This document shows, piece after piece, positions 8,982 to 18,009 of a stretch of DNA of 64,000 bases. The notes beneath the pieces are model-generated. The model saw only the letters and a program-made list of their open reading frames with translations, had not been told where the DNA came from and searched no databases. This DNA comes from Polyangium sp. y55x31 (lineage in GTDB: Bacteria > Myxococcota_A > Polyangia > Polyangiales > Polyangiaceae). The translations under genes and the position numbers were made by a program. The DNA lies in NCBI RefSeq assembly GCF_029946505.1, contig NZ_JARZHG010000001.1, forward strand, positions 682,001 through 746,000. Direction: 5' to 3'. Positions within the stretch are counted from its first letter, which is position 1, and every line of letters starts with the position of its first letter.

Positions 8982-10339
8982 GGCGCGCGGCGCGCCTGCC
9001 CGCCGCGCTCGCGTTTGCCCTCGTCCTCCTCGTCGCCTGCGTGGTTGTCCTCGATCGGCGGGCCCGGACGCGCCCCGCCTCGGGCCCCCGCACGGAGATC
9101 ACGCTCCTCCGGATGTTCGGGAGCTGCTCGGACGAATACACGGGCGTCACGGACCTCTCGCGCGCCGTCGGCGAATGCGGGGTCATCCAGGTCCTGACGA
9201 ACGCGTTCAACGCCGAGAACGATCAGGGTATCTCGGTACGCACCCAGACGATCGAATGGAGCGCCTATTACGACCGGCTCAGCGCGATGTACGCCGCCGG
9301 AAACCCGCCGGACGTGGCCGTGATGCATCGAAGCGTGCTGCCGGATTTCGTGGCGCGGGATCTCGTCCTGCCACTCGCGCGGGACCTCGAGGACGCGGGC
9401 GTCGACTTCGGGGATTACGTCGATCCGGCACGCCAGGCCGTCACGATCCGCGGCGAGGTCTACGCCTTGCCGTTCGATTTTCACGCGCTCCTCTGGCACG
9501 TGAACCTCGACCTGATGGCGAAGGCGGGGCTCGTCGACGCACGCGGAGCGGCCCGCCTCCCGTCGAGCCCGGAGGAGCTCTTCGCGCACGCCGCGCAGAT
9601 GAAGCGGCGCACGGGAAAACACTACCTCGCGATTCCCTCGCAGACCGATCCGATGCCCACGTGGACGCTGGAGACGTGGATCTGGCAGCAAGGGGGTGAT
9701 GTCCTCTCGCCCGACGGGCGATCCGCGCGGCTCTCCACGCCGCAGGCGATCACCGCGCTCTCGCTCTTGAACGCGCTCTATCGCGAGGGGCACGCCGACC
9801 GCGGGCTCGATTATGCCCGCGCGGAGCAGGCCTTTCTGAGCGGCGAGGCTGCCGTGTTGATCAACGGGACCTGGGTCGTCGAGCGGTACGACGCGCAGGC
9901 GAACAGCGGGGCCGCGGCGCTGCGACATTACGGAGTGTACACGGTCCCGACCTTGTTTTCGCGGCGCGCCGCGTGGGCCGATAGCCACATCTGGGTTTTA
10001 CCGCGGCACGGGCATCCGGATCCGCGCAAGCATCGAGCGGCCGTCGCCTTTCTCCGCTACCTGCACGATCACGGCCTCAATTGGGCGAAGACGGGCCATT
10101 TGCCCGTGCGGAGCTCCGTGCTGGCGAGCGAGGCCTTCCAGGCCTTGCCCCATCGGGCCGATTACGAGGGGACCGCGCGCATCGCCCGCGCGCTCCCGCC
10201 CATCCAGAATCAGCGCGCCATCCAGGACGTCATCGTCGAGGAAATCAACGCCACCTGGCACCTCGGACGAACCCCCGCCGAAGGCCTCGAAGAGGCCCAA
10301 TCACGCGTCGACGAGATCCTGAAGCGCGCCGCGCGCTGA
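8978..10339 (+). CDS. Extracellular solute-binding lipoprotein (family 1)
   Basis: 453 residues. The N-terminal hydrophobic segment ends in a possible lipobox (LLVAC). The body has the typical binding-protein layout: an early FNAEN segment, PPDVAVMH (the 'GxPPDV' motif), a hinge region rich in Trp, and ALPPIQN near the C-terminus. It captures the ligand for the upstream ATPase and permeases. It is unusual that the binding protein is the last gene; in many sugar importers it is first. There are few clues to the substrate; the TMWxW-like aromatic content (TWTLETWIW) fits a carbohydrate. Confidence 0.87.
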   Translation: MRRAARLPAALAFALVLLVACVVVLDRRARTRPASGPRTEITLLRMFGSCSDEYTGVTDLSRAVGECGVIQVLTNAFNAENDQGISVRTQTIEWSAYYDRLSAMYAAGNPPDVAVMHRSVLPDFVARDLVLPLARDLEDAGVDFGDYVDPARQAVTIRGEVYALPFDFHALLWHVNLDLMAKAGLVDARGAARLPSSPEELFAHAAQMKRRTGKHYLAIPSQTDPMPTWTLETWIWQQGGDVLSPDGRSARLSTPQAITALSLLNALYREGHADRGLDYARAEQAFLSGEAAVLINGTWVVERYDAQANSGAAALRHYGVYTVPTLFSRRAAWADSHIWVLPRHGHPDPRKHRAAVAFLRYLHDHGLNWAKTGHLPVRSSVLASEAFQALPHRADYEGTARIARALPPIQNQRAIQDVIVEEINATWHLGRTPAEGLEEAQSRVDEILKRAAR

Positions 10340-10365
10340 TCCCACATGGCTCGAGGGGATGCCGG

Positions 10366-12204
10366 TTATTTTTTCGCGCAGAACTCGGCCCAGTTTGCCT
10401 GGTGAAGCGCGACCGGCCTCGAAACCGCTGTCCTCGTGGCGCGCGCCGGCGGAACGAGCACCTTGCCGGTCGGATCGAGGACGGCCACGTACACCTCGCT
10501 CACGCAGTTGGCCGATGGAGCGCATTGGCGCTGATCGTCATCACGGGAATCGGTCCAGGTGGCGAGGATCCGGCTCTTGTCCGCTGTCGCCCAGAGTCCG
10601 TGCGTCCCGCCGGCCGCTTGGCTCAGGAGGACCTGCGGCGCCTGCGCTCCAGGTTCCGACGCAAAAAGCAATCTTCGATCCTCGCTCCACACACGCGTGA
10701 GCCGGCTGTCGCTCCACGCCGCGGCGCCGAAGCGCGCCGTCTGCTGGTCCCAAGGACTGGCCGGCGTATCGGAGAGCAGGCGGAAGTCGGCTGCCGAAAG
10801 CTCGACCGCGTGCAGACCCATGGTATCCCGCGCGATTGCATGATTCAGGCTGCTATCGGCATACACGATGCCCACCCGGTCGCCACGCGTCCCGAGCGCG
10901 ACGAGCGTCCCCGTGTCCGCGAGCTTGACCGTGCCGGCGCTCCCCAAAGACGCACCATCGGCAGCAAGGCGCTGGAGCCGAAGCTCGGGACCACCTTGGT
11001 GCCAGGCCAGCAAATAATCGCCGCCGACGGGCTCGAACAACAGGTTTCCGCCCGCGAGACCGGCGCTCGACGCAATCGATACCGCGCTCCCCGTGGGCTC
11101 GCCATTCAGCCCGAGCGGCCGGAACCTCAATACCTCGTCCCCGCCCACACGGCCTTGCCAGACGATACCCGCGCGGGCTCCGGCGCGCGCCAGCGCGAGA
11201 AAAAAGGGCCGCCCGGGCTCCTTCGAGATCGTCTTGATCGACCCCGGCCTCGGCGCTCCCTGGCTCGTGTCCACGTACACCAGACGAACGTCGCGGTCCT
11301 CCTCGCCACGGGCCGTCGTGAAGGCCACGAGCAGCCCGCCCGGAACGTCCAGCGTCTCGACGAGCCCCAGCCAGTCCTTATCGCTCCGCGCGATCTCGAC
11401 GGGCGCCCCGACCGGCTCGCCCCGAGGCCCGAGCTGTTGGGCGAACACGGCCCCGATGGAGCTCGTCTCCCCAGGCCGCACGTGCGTCTCGGTCCGTCGA
11501 TAGACGAGGACGTAGCCGTCCTCGCGCGCGACGAGCCGAGAGGGCGTGTTCTCCGCATACACGTGCTGCCTGGCCCGCTCGGCCTGCGCATTGCGGCAGG
11601 CCCAGAGCGCCTCATTGCCGCCCCGAATGGTGAGCTCGACAGGGTTCGAGACGAGCGCGAGCGGCGTGGCCCCGGACAGGCCGTCCGCCCGATAGCGCAC
11701 GCGTAACGACACCACGCCGGGCCGGGCGTGATCGAGGACGCGGAACGAAGGCGCCCAGGCGTGCGCGTCCTCGATCTCGAGCTTGCTACGCGCGCCGAGG
11801 ACACGTCGATCCTTCGGCTCGATCGGGGTCGTGAGGCCACACCGCGCATTGGGCGTGAAGCCCAGCGCGTGCGGCAGCGGTTGGCCTTTGGCATCCGCGA
11901 AGACGAGCTCATAGGCGGGCTGCCGCATGCCGTCCCAGGAGCCGTCGAGGGGCGGGACGACGACAGCCGCGTCACCCGAGGCATTGCGGAACGCGAGTTT
12001 AAAGTGGAGCTCATCGCCGACGGCGAGGTCGGCGTCGTCGACCGTCAGGACGAGCGATACGCCCCGCTGCACCTCTTGCGCGGCAACATTTGCAGGGGAA
12101 GCCGAGGTGGGCTCGGCGAGCGCCTGGCCCGTGCCACAAGAGCCGAGCGCGAGCAGAGAGAGGAACGCGACGCGCCGGTGAGCGACGGGGCTTTTGCCTT
12201 GCAC
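10366..12204 (-). CDS. Large secreted lipoprotein, beta-propeller-like, unknown function
   Basis: 612 residues from the GTG at 12204, which directly precedes a signal peptide with lipobox LGSC. The frame is open to 12300. An N-terminal beta-rich region (VDDADLAVGDELHFKLAFRN) resembles an intracellular-proteinase-inhibitor/BsuPI-like or Ig-like fold. The remainder is repeated short strands with Trp and Asp, as in beta-propellers (AAWSDSRLTRVWSEDRRLLF, ILATWTDSRDD). Two pairs of Cys sit near the start and end. The gene converges with the ABC operon with only 26 bp between stops. Fold assignments are guesses from pattern; the function is not recognised. Confidence 0.72.
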   Translation of the reverse strand: MQGKSPVAHRRVAFLSLLALGSCGTGQALAEPTSASPANVAAQEVQRGVSLVLTVDDADLAVGDELHFKLAFRNASGDAAVVVPPLDGSWDGMRQPAYELVFADAKGQPLPHALGFTPNARCGLTTPIEPKDRRVLGARSKLEIEDAHAWAPSFRVLDHARPGVVSLRVRYRADGLSGATPLALVSNPVELTIRGGNEALWACRNAQAERARQHVYAENTPSRLVAREDGYVLVYRRTETHVRPGETSSIGAVFAQQLGPRGEPVGAPVEIARSDKDWLGLVETLDVPGGLLVAFTTARGEEDRDVRLVYVDTSQGAPRPGSIKTISKEPGRPFFLALARAGARAGIVWQGRVGGDEVLRFRPLGLNGEPTGSAVSIASSAGLAGGNLLFEPVGGDYLLAWHQGGPELRLQRLAADGASLGSAGTVKLADTGTLVALGTRGDRVGIVYADSSLNHAIARDTMGLHAVELSAADFRLLSDTPASPWDQQTARFGAAAWSDSRLTRVWSEDRRLLFASEPGAQAPQVLLSQAAGGTHGLWATADKSRILATWTDSRDDDQRQCAPSANCVSEVYVAVLDPTGKVLVPPARATRTAVSRPVALHQANWAEFCAKK

Positions 12205-12306
12205 GAGCGTATGATGCGAGATCCACGTGCGCCTTGGCAACGGCCGCGCACCGTCCGGATGGCGATATCCGATCGAGAAAGGGCCGAATGACCGCAGCAT
12301 CCGGCG

Positions 12307-14010
12307 TCATGCAGCGCGCGGCGCGGCACGCCGCCGCCGTCTCGCCGCGGCGAGACCCACGCACAGCAGCACGATCGTCTCGACCTCATCCGCCTCGCTT
12401 GCGCGGCCCGGAGCCGCGCACGCGCACGACCGCGGCGGCGGCACCGGCGGCGGGACCATCCCGGTGGGGGCGCTCCGAGCGGGCGGCGATGTGGATGCTT
12501 CCGCGCCGCCCACGCGGAAGGCCGGCAGCGTGAAGCGGCGGGAGGCGTGTTGCTTCTCGTCGTCCTCGATGTCCACGCGCAGGTCGAGCGCATAACGGCC
12601 CGGGGCGAGCGGAGGCGTGAACGCGAGGAACGCGTGCTCGATCTCGGTGCGGGCGCTCGCCGATCCCGAGAGCATGTCCGGGGTCAGGTCGAGCGTGCCC
12701 GCGGCGCGGTCGCCGGCGCGCGCCGTGATGACGACCCGCGAGACGTGATGGCGGCGCTCACGGGTGTTCATCAGGAAGATGTCGACGACGCGGCGGCGGC
12801 GCCTCGCCCACACGATGGGCTCGATCACGTCGTGGCTGCCGAGGAGTTTTTCGCGCATGGCGAAATGGTCGGCGCTCCCGAGGAGGCTCCACTGCACGTG
12901 CGGGTCGGTCTCGCGGCCCCAGCGGGCCAGGATGGCCGCCTCGACGGGCGGGGGCGGAGCCTGCGCGCTGAAGCGCAGGTCGAGCGCGGCGGCGCGCACC
13001 TCGGGCTCCGGATCGTCGTAGAGCGAGGCGATCTGGGGCGCGTGCTTGGTCGACGGTTTGAGCTCGCTCGACAGATGGAACCTGCCGATCTCCAGCAGCG
13101 TGAGGGCGGCAAGGCGGCGATGGAGCGGGACGGCGCGCGAAGCGGCGGCAGCCAAGAGGCTCGGGCCGGACACGCTCTGGGGGAGCATGGGGTAGGAAAC
13201 GCCTCCGACCCGGCGCGCGACGCCGTCGAGGAGCGCGTCGAGATCCCCCGTGCTCGCGAGCGCCTCGATGGCCTTCGTCGCGATGCGATCGTCCCAGGAG
13301 GAGACGTGGCCGACGGGCACGGGAGCGTCGTCATCGTCCGCGGGCGGGCCGATGAGGTCCACGAGCTTGCGCCGGCCCTCGTGGGTGGCCCGCTCCGCGA
13401 TCGCCTCGTGGGCGGCTCGAGCCCGCGCGACGGCGGCGTCGATCGCGCGGCGCAGGCCGTCCTGATCGAGCGGCGCGCCGGCGCGAGGATCACCCATGAT
13501 GTCGAACGGATCCGCGCGTTGCGGGACGGGCTCGTAGGGGCCGGGGTTCATGCGCTGCTCGAAGCGGTAGGCCTGGCCGTCACGGAAGATGCGCAGGTCC
13601 ACGAGCAGCCAGGGCGGCGCGCCGGCCTCGTCGCTGCCCGTAGGCCGGAGGAAGAGGACCACCTCGTCCGAGAGGACACCCGCGGTCGCACCAGGAGCGG
13701 GGCGTGGCCACCCCCATGTCGGCTCGAGGACGACCCCGTCGTACGGCACCGCCACGAGATCACCCGGGCGAAGCGGGCCCGTGTACGTCTCCAGGACACG
13801 GTGCTCGATGACGGTCTCCCCGGTCGAGCGCTGCGGCACCGGCCCTCGGCGCGCGAGGACGATGGCGTCGCTCTCGAATGCGAGCGAGGCGAGGTCGTGG
13901 TGGAACATCCTCGCGGCGTCGGCCGGCTTCGCCAGGAACGAGAGCAGCGCCGCGACGAGGAGCGCGAGGGCGCGCCTCCGGGCTTCGGGAGGACGGGTCG
14001 AGGGGGGCAT
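12307..14010 (-). CDS. Secreted protein with MYXO-CTERM-like tail
   Basis: 567 residues. The N-terminus is a signal peptide ending near AKPADAARMFHHD. The body has an N-terminal beta region (residues 40-180), then a helical segment with HEAT-like spacing (about 200-400) and a C-terminal beta domain. The last 45 residues read Pro-rich linker, a Cys-x-Cys motif (RSCACAAPG), a hydrophobic helix (VETIVLLCVGLAAA) and five arginines. This is the pattern of the MYXO-CTERM sorting signal, which directs myxobacterial proteins to the cell surface. The frame extends upstream, but ATG 14010 begins the signal peptide. It lies 102 bp upstream of the lipoprotein gene on the same strand. Confidence 0.8.
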   Translation of the reverse strand: MPPSTRPPEARRRALALLVAALLSFLAKPADAARMFHHDLASLAFESDAIVLARRGPVPQRSTGETVIEHRVLETYTGPLRPGDLVAVPYDGVVLEPTWGWPRPAPGATAGVLSDEVVLFLRPTGSDEAGAPPWLLVDLRIFRDGQAYRFEQRMNPGPYEPVPQRADPFDIMGDPRAGAPLDQDGLRRAIDAAVARARAAHEAIAERATHEGRRKLVDLIGPPADDDDAPVPVGHVSSWDDRIATKAIEALASTGDLDALLDGVARRVGGVSYPMLPQSVSGPSLLAAAASRAVPLHRRLAALTLLEIGRFHLSSELKPSTKHAPQIASLYDDPEPEVRAAALDLRFSAQAPPPPVEAAILARWGRETDPHVQWSLLGSADHFAMREKLLGSHDVIEPIVWARRRRRVVDIFLMNTRERRHHVSRVVITARAGDRAAGTLDLTPDMLSGSASARTEIEHAFLAFTPPLAPGRYALDLRVDIEDDEKQHASRRFTLPAFRVGGAEASTSPPARSAPTGMVPPPVPPPRSCACAAPGRASEADEVETIVLLCVGLAAARRRRRAAPRAA

Positions 14011-14129
14011 GCGGTATCGGGAACGGTTCAGCCGGCTTTCCATTGGGTGCGTGTTCCCAGAAAGCACGAGGGCGAGGCGGTGATCACCATACTTACATCT
14101 ACCGGGCCCCTCGTCGTGGACGATCTTTC

Positions 14130-15077
14130 TCAGAGCCCAGCGCCTGGGCTGTCCGGGACCACGAGGACCCTGTCGTTCGTCGGGATGACGGAGTCGATCC
14201 AGGTCGCCACCTTTCCAGCCACGACGACGTTCGTACTCATGGTCTGTCCCCCCGACACGTTGCCCGAGCTCGTGATCGAGAGGAGCCTCGCCTGGTTCCG
14301 CGCGCCCGTCTTGAAGTAGCAGGCCCCACCCGAGTCGCCGAACGTCATGGTCTGGCCGTTTCCGTTCCTGGGAATGGTCTGGTAATACGTGCCTCGAGGA
14401 TACGTGGTGGCGAAGTCGAAGGTGCCGTTGCTCGGGCCCATGCCGCCGATCCCGTCGCACACGATCTCCGGGCTCAGAGCCCAGTCGAACGTGTGGAAAT
14501 AACTCGTCACCGCATACCCGCTGCTGGTCACGCCGAGGGGAATGGGCATCCCCGCGGGGGATCGCCAGCAATCGTCCGGCGCGCTCGCGCAGTTGATGCT
14601 GCCCGCGTTGAGGGGCGTCACGAGGCGCAGGAGGGCCACGTCGGGGATGTGCGAAGGGGCCCCGACCGTGGACGCTGCGTACGGCGCGAACGCCGGGTGG
14701 GGAACGACCTGCGCGACGTCCCCCGCTAGCTGCGCGAAGGCGCGCGTGTAGAGCGCGCCGTTCGCGTCGTACACGCAATGCGCCGCGGTGAGGAGCCAGT
14801 TCGTCGTGAGGGCGACGCCGGTGCACCTGCTGTACGGCGTGCCGGCTCCATGATCGAAATACAGGGTATACGAGGCCTTCTTGGCGAACCCGGCCGCACC
14901 ATTGACGATCTCCTGCTCGGCGGTCTCGATCTCCTCGTCGAGCCCCTCGACCTCGTCGATCCCATCGACCTCGTCGAGGTTTTCCGCGACGCAACCCGAG
15001 GCGGCGAAGGCGCCAACGAGGGCGGCGAGCAGCGAGAGGGTGTTCGTCCAGCGGCTGCGAGCATTCTGCTTGTTCAT
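14130..15077 (-). CDS. Trypsin-like serine protease (S1), lipoprotein precursor
   Basis: 315 residues. A signal peptide with lipobox (AASGC) is followed by an acidic pro-region of about 25 residues containing three near-repeats of (L/I)DEV(D/E)G. The activation-site-like IVNG comes next, then the S1 domain. The catalytic triad is in LTAAHC (His), DVALL (Asp) and GDSGG (Ser). The start at ATG 15077 is supported by GGAGG eight bases upstream; a longer frame reaches 15131. It is probably cleaved after export to free an active protease for extracellular protein digestion, which fits a predatory or scavenging bacterium (inference). Confidence 0.9.
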   Translation of the reverse strand: MNKQNARSRWTNTLSLLAALVGAFAASGCVAENLDEVDGIDEVEGLDEEIETAEQEIVNGAAGFAKKASYTLYFDHGAGTPYSRCTGVALTTNWLLTAAHCVYDANGALYTRAFAQLAGDVAQVVPHPAFAPYAASTVGAPSHIPDVALLRLVTPLNAGSINCASAPDDCWRSPAGMPIPLGVTSSGYAVTSYFHTFDWALSPEIVCDGIGGMGPSNGTFDFATTYPRGTYYQTIPRNGNGQTMTFGDSGGACYFKTGARNQARLLSITSSGNVSGGQTMSTNVVVAGKVATWIDSVIPTNDRVLVVPDSPGAGL

Positions 15078-15354
15078 GGGGTCGTCCTCCGTCGTGGTCG
15101 TCATTCGGCGGGAGCGAGGCGCCGCGTGCACCGCTCTCCCGCCCTTCGAGAGGTCGGTTGCGCCTCTGCGGATGTGTGAACGATTTTTTTCGAGCCCACG
15201 TCCGCCCGTTCTGGGCAGCGCGGGCGGGGATGTTTCACGGAGCCCTTGGTGGCGCCTTCACCCAACCAAGGACGTCACCGTGCCCTTGCGTACGCTTCGA
15301 GCGCGCGGCAACAAACCCTGTCCAGCCATGCATGGACGCGTTTGTGGGCGCTCC
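15078..15354. other. Intergenic, 277 bp
   Basis: Lies between the start of the S1 protease and the end of the outer-membrane protein gene, both on the minus strand. It contains the protease Shine-Dalgarno (GGAGG) and a T-run/A-run around 15184 that interrupts the GC-rich sequence, possibly part of the protease promoter. I see no supported small gene. Confidence 0.4.
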
Positions 15355-16701
15355 TCACATCGGCACGGGCCGAACCTGCATGAAGACCATCCCACCCACG
15401 GGATGATGGGTTCCGTAGAACGACCCGAGCCCGGACTCCACGAAGCCCAGTGAGCCACGGACACCGATTCCGGGGGCGAGCGAGCCGAAGGGGCCGAACC
15501 CACGGAGATAGCCGAGCGAAAGCATGCCGGTAGAGAAGCTCGTGGTGTCGAACTGCGAAGGCAGCACGAGGTCGTGTCCAGTCTTTCGCACGTACTCCGC
15601 GCGGCCGAACAGACTGTGGGCGTCGAAGCTCCATGTGCTCTCGAGCAGAAAAGCGGGCGTCGCGGGCCCCTCGCCAGGAATGTTCTCGCCGAACACAAAC
15701 GTCGTCGCGAGATTACCTTTGGCTCCTTGCCGCACGTTGTGCGTCGCCGATGCCGTGACCCGCCGAAGCGACACGTCGGGATCCCGCGGCTCGGGGCTCC
15801 GCAAAAAACCGTAGGACGCTTGCAGGCTCCATGACGCGTTGGGATTCCACGTGAGCCTGCCCGAATACGAGTCCGGCACGCGAAGGTCCAGATCCCAGCG
15901 GTTTTCGTCCGGCTCGCGCCCGTTGAACCACGATGCGTCGAGCTTGAACGTCTTGGTGAAGATCGCGGCCGTCACGACGCCGAAGGCGATATGGGTCGAG
16001 TCCTGCCAGTGATGCCCGAGCGGCGCCAACGGATCCGAGATGGCCGAGATGCGGTGAGGAAAGGCCGTAGGCCCCAGAGCGGGCTCACCCGCGAGTGCAA
16101 CGTACAACTGGAGTGCCACGTCGTCCGAAACCGGCAGGACGTACATCGCGGCGAGTTCCATGACGAGATCGTGCGGGTGTTGCCGGTCATGTAGTGGCTT
16201 GCCGAAAGCGGTCTCGCCGCTCTGAAGAATGAGCGGGTATCCTTCCGTTCCGACCGTGACGAGCTCCGCGCTCGACATGGCTCGGAACATCAGCTCGCCG
16301 GGACCGAGCGGATGCCACGCGACCCCCATGAGCGAGTTCGTGCTCATGAGGCGGCCGCCGCCGCGACGACTGCTGAACCAGTCGTAACCCGCGAAGACGT
16401 TGCCGTGCACCATGAAGCCCCAGCCTCCTGCCCGACCCATGAGTGCGTACATGGGCGATGAATCCGGAAGCCAGGATGTCCCCGAACCCATTCGGGAGCG
16501 GGGGATACCGAGCGGACCCGTCATCAGCACATCATGCCGTGCGTGCTCGGGCGGATGCGAGGTGGGTTCGCGCTCGTGGTGCCATTCGGGCAGGCTGCCC
16601 GTCTGCGCGCGGGTAGGAGCCGCCTCGAATAGACCCGAGGCTGCGCCCACGGCTATGACGAGACGATGAACGCGCCCGAGATGGCTCCTCCGTTCCACCA
16701 T
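15355..16701 (-). CDS. Probable outer-membrane beta-barrel protein
   Basis: 448 residues with a signal peptide (cleavage near PTRAQ) and His-rich start of the mature part (EWHHEREPTSHPPEHARHD). Many alternating hydrophobic strands with Trp, Tyr and Gly follow, and the end (GGMVFMQVRPVPM) is strand-like. Conserved-looking blocks include MTGPLGIPRSRMGSGTSW and RQHPHDLVMELA. Similar uncharacterised proteins are, to my knowledge, often found next to copper or other metal-resistance genes, but no such gene is seen here. The ATG at 16701 lies 184 bp from the divergent methyltransferase start, leaving room for two promoters. Confidence 0.72.
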   Translation of the reverse strand: MVERRSHLGRVHRLVIAVGAASGLFEAAPTRAQTGSLPEWHHEREPTSHPPEHARHDVLMTGPLGIPRSRMGSGTSWLPDSSPMYALMGRAGGWGFMVHGNVFAGYDWFSSRRGGGRLMSTNSLMGVAWHPLGPGELMFRAMSSAELVTVGTEGYPLILQSGETAFGKPLHDRQHPHDLVMELAAMYVLPVSDDVALQLYVALAGEPALGPTAFPHRISAISDPLAPLGHHWQDSTHIAFGVVTAAIFTKTFKLDASWFNGREPDENRWDLDLRVPDSYSGRLTWNPNASWSLQASYGFLRSPEPRDPDVSLRRVTASATHNVRQGAKGNLATTFVFGENIPGEGPATPAFLLESTWSFDAHSLFGRAEYVRKTGHDLVLPSQFDTTSFSTGMLSLGYLRGFGPFGSLAPGIGVRGSLGFVESGLGSFYGTHHPVGGMVFMQVRPVPM

Positions 16702-16885
16702 GCATTGGTCAGGAATTACAAGATCCGTACCCGCCGCTCGGACACCGACGGGCAGGCGGGGACGAGGCTCGAGCGATCTCGACCCGCGGCGAGCGAACGG
16801 GGCAGCCTGGTCAGGTGTAATGGTGCGCCGAGGCCTGCGTCAGCTCGATCGTGCGACGTTGCGCACCCATTTCAGGAGGAAGGTC

Positions 16886-17710
16886 ATGAATCAACTCGCC
16901 CCGACAAAAGCCCTCATCGCGAAGACATATTCGGCGGCTGCCCTGCACTTCGACGATCCACCCCTCGCGTTCTGGTCGCGTATCGGAAACGGCACGGTCT
17001 CGCGCGTTCCTCTCGCGCCGGGCGACCGCGTGCTGGACGTCTGTTGTGGCAGCGGCGCGTCCGCCATTCCCGCGGCTCAGGCCGTCGGACCGCGAGGGTC
17101 CGTGCTCGCCGTGGACCTCGCCGACGCCTTGCTCGCCCGTGGTCGCGCCAAAGCCCGCTCGCTGGGGCTATCGAACATCGAATTCCGGTGCGCCGACTTC
17201 GAGGCCTTGGACACACCGGCCGAGCATTTCGACGCCGTCGTGTGTGTCTTCGGGATCTTTTTCGTCGCCGACATGCCTGCCGCGGTACGCCGGCTCTGGA
17301 CGTGGCTCAAACCGGGCGGCACCCTCGCCATCACGACATGGGGGCCGGACGTCCTCGAACCTGGCAATGCCGCATTCTGGGAGGCTGTCCGCGTCCACTG
17401 CCCGAGCCTCTACAAATCGTTCCGGCCGTGGGAGCGCATCAATACCCCAGACGCACTGCGATCGATGCTCGCAGAGGCCGGCATCCCCGCCCGTTCGGTG
17501 GATGCCGAGTATTCCCACCAAACGCTCGAATCCCCGGACGACTGGTGGATCATCGCCCTCGGCTCGGGCTACCGTGGCACGATCGACCAGTTCGATCCGA
17601 GCACCTTGGAGGCCGTCAAACGCGACACGCTCGGCCCGCTGCGCGCTCGCAGGGCCCTCACCGCGCAGACGAACGTGCTGTACGCTGTTGCTACGAAGCC
17701 TTCCGCGTGA
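16886..17710 (+). CDS. SAM-dependent methyltransferase, class I (UbiE/COQ5-like)
   Basis: 274 residues. SAM-binding motif I is VLDVCCGSGAS (about residues 51-61), with the acidic end of strand 2 in VLAVDLAD and a post-motif region FDAVVCVFGIFF; LKPGGTLAI is the usual motif III block. Substrate is unknown; the methyltransferase_11 fold covers small molecules such as quinones and secondary metabolites. The start at ATG 16886 has a strong AGGAGGA six bases upstream; the frame is open to 16700 but that part is not protein-like. It is transcribed divergently from the outer-membrane protein gene. Confidence 0.85.
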   Translation: MNQLAPTKALIAKTYSAAALHFDDPPLAFWSRIGNGTVSRVPLAPGDRVLDVCCGSGASAIPAAQAVGPRGSVLAVDLADALLARGRAKARSLGLSNIEFRCADFEALDTPAEHFDAVVCVFGIFFVADMPAAVRRLWTWLKPGGTLAITTWGPDVLEPGNAAFWEAVRVHCPSLYKSFRPWERINTPDALRSMLAEAGIPARSVDAEYSHQTLESPDDWWIIALGSGYRGTIDQFDPSTLEAVKRDTLGPLRARRALTAQTNVLYAVATKPSA

Positions 17711-17731
17711 GGCCAGGCGTTCGCCTGTGGT

Positions 17732-17824
17732 TCAAGCCGCGCGCATGCCGTTCCGAGAGAGCAGCGCAAGAACAATCGCGAGCACCGCGCAAATGCCGAG
17801 GAAGAGGGGACCGAGGTAAGCCAT
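17732..17824 (-). CDS. Possible 30-residue single-helix membrane protein
   Basis: A short frame encodes 30 residues: a polar N-terminus (MAYLGP), one clear hydrophobic helix (LFLGICAVLAIVLALL) and a basic end (SRNGMRAA). The positive-inside pattern would put the C-terminus in the cytoplasm. There is no convincing Shine-Dalgarno, and a stop lies 11 codons upstream in frame, so it cannot be part of a longer protein. It lies in the 299-bp gap between the methyltransferase and the S9 peptidase. The rest of that gap shows nothing I can support. Confidence 0.28.
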   Translation of the reverse strand: MAYLGPLFLGICAVLAIVLALLSRNGMRAA

Positions 17825-18009
17825 GAGTTCGCGCGAGTCGGACGAATAACCTGGTTATTTTCCCCCTCCCCGATGATTAGCATGTTCACGAACCTCGGTC
17901 AATCAGCGGATCCGGAGGGCGGCGCATGCACTTTCGGGCGTGGATCCCGCAGTACATCCGTGGGCACCACGTTGCGTAGCTCGGGCCCACGTCATGTTGG
18001 CGTCGTCGT

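Noticed and set aside
12307-14994. 895-residue minus-strand frame
   Set aside because: The part before ATG 14010 is antisense/off-frame to the S1 protease gene; the signal peptide sets the start.
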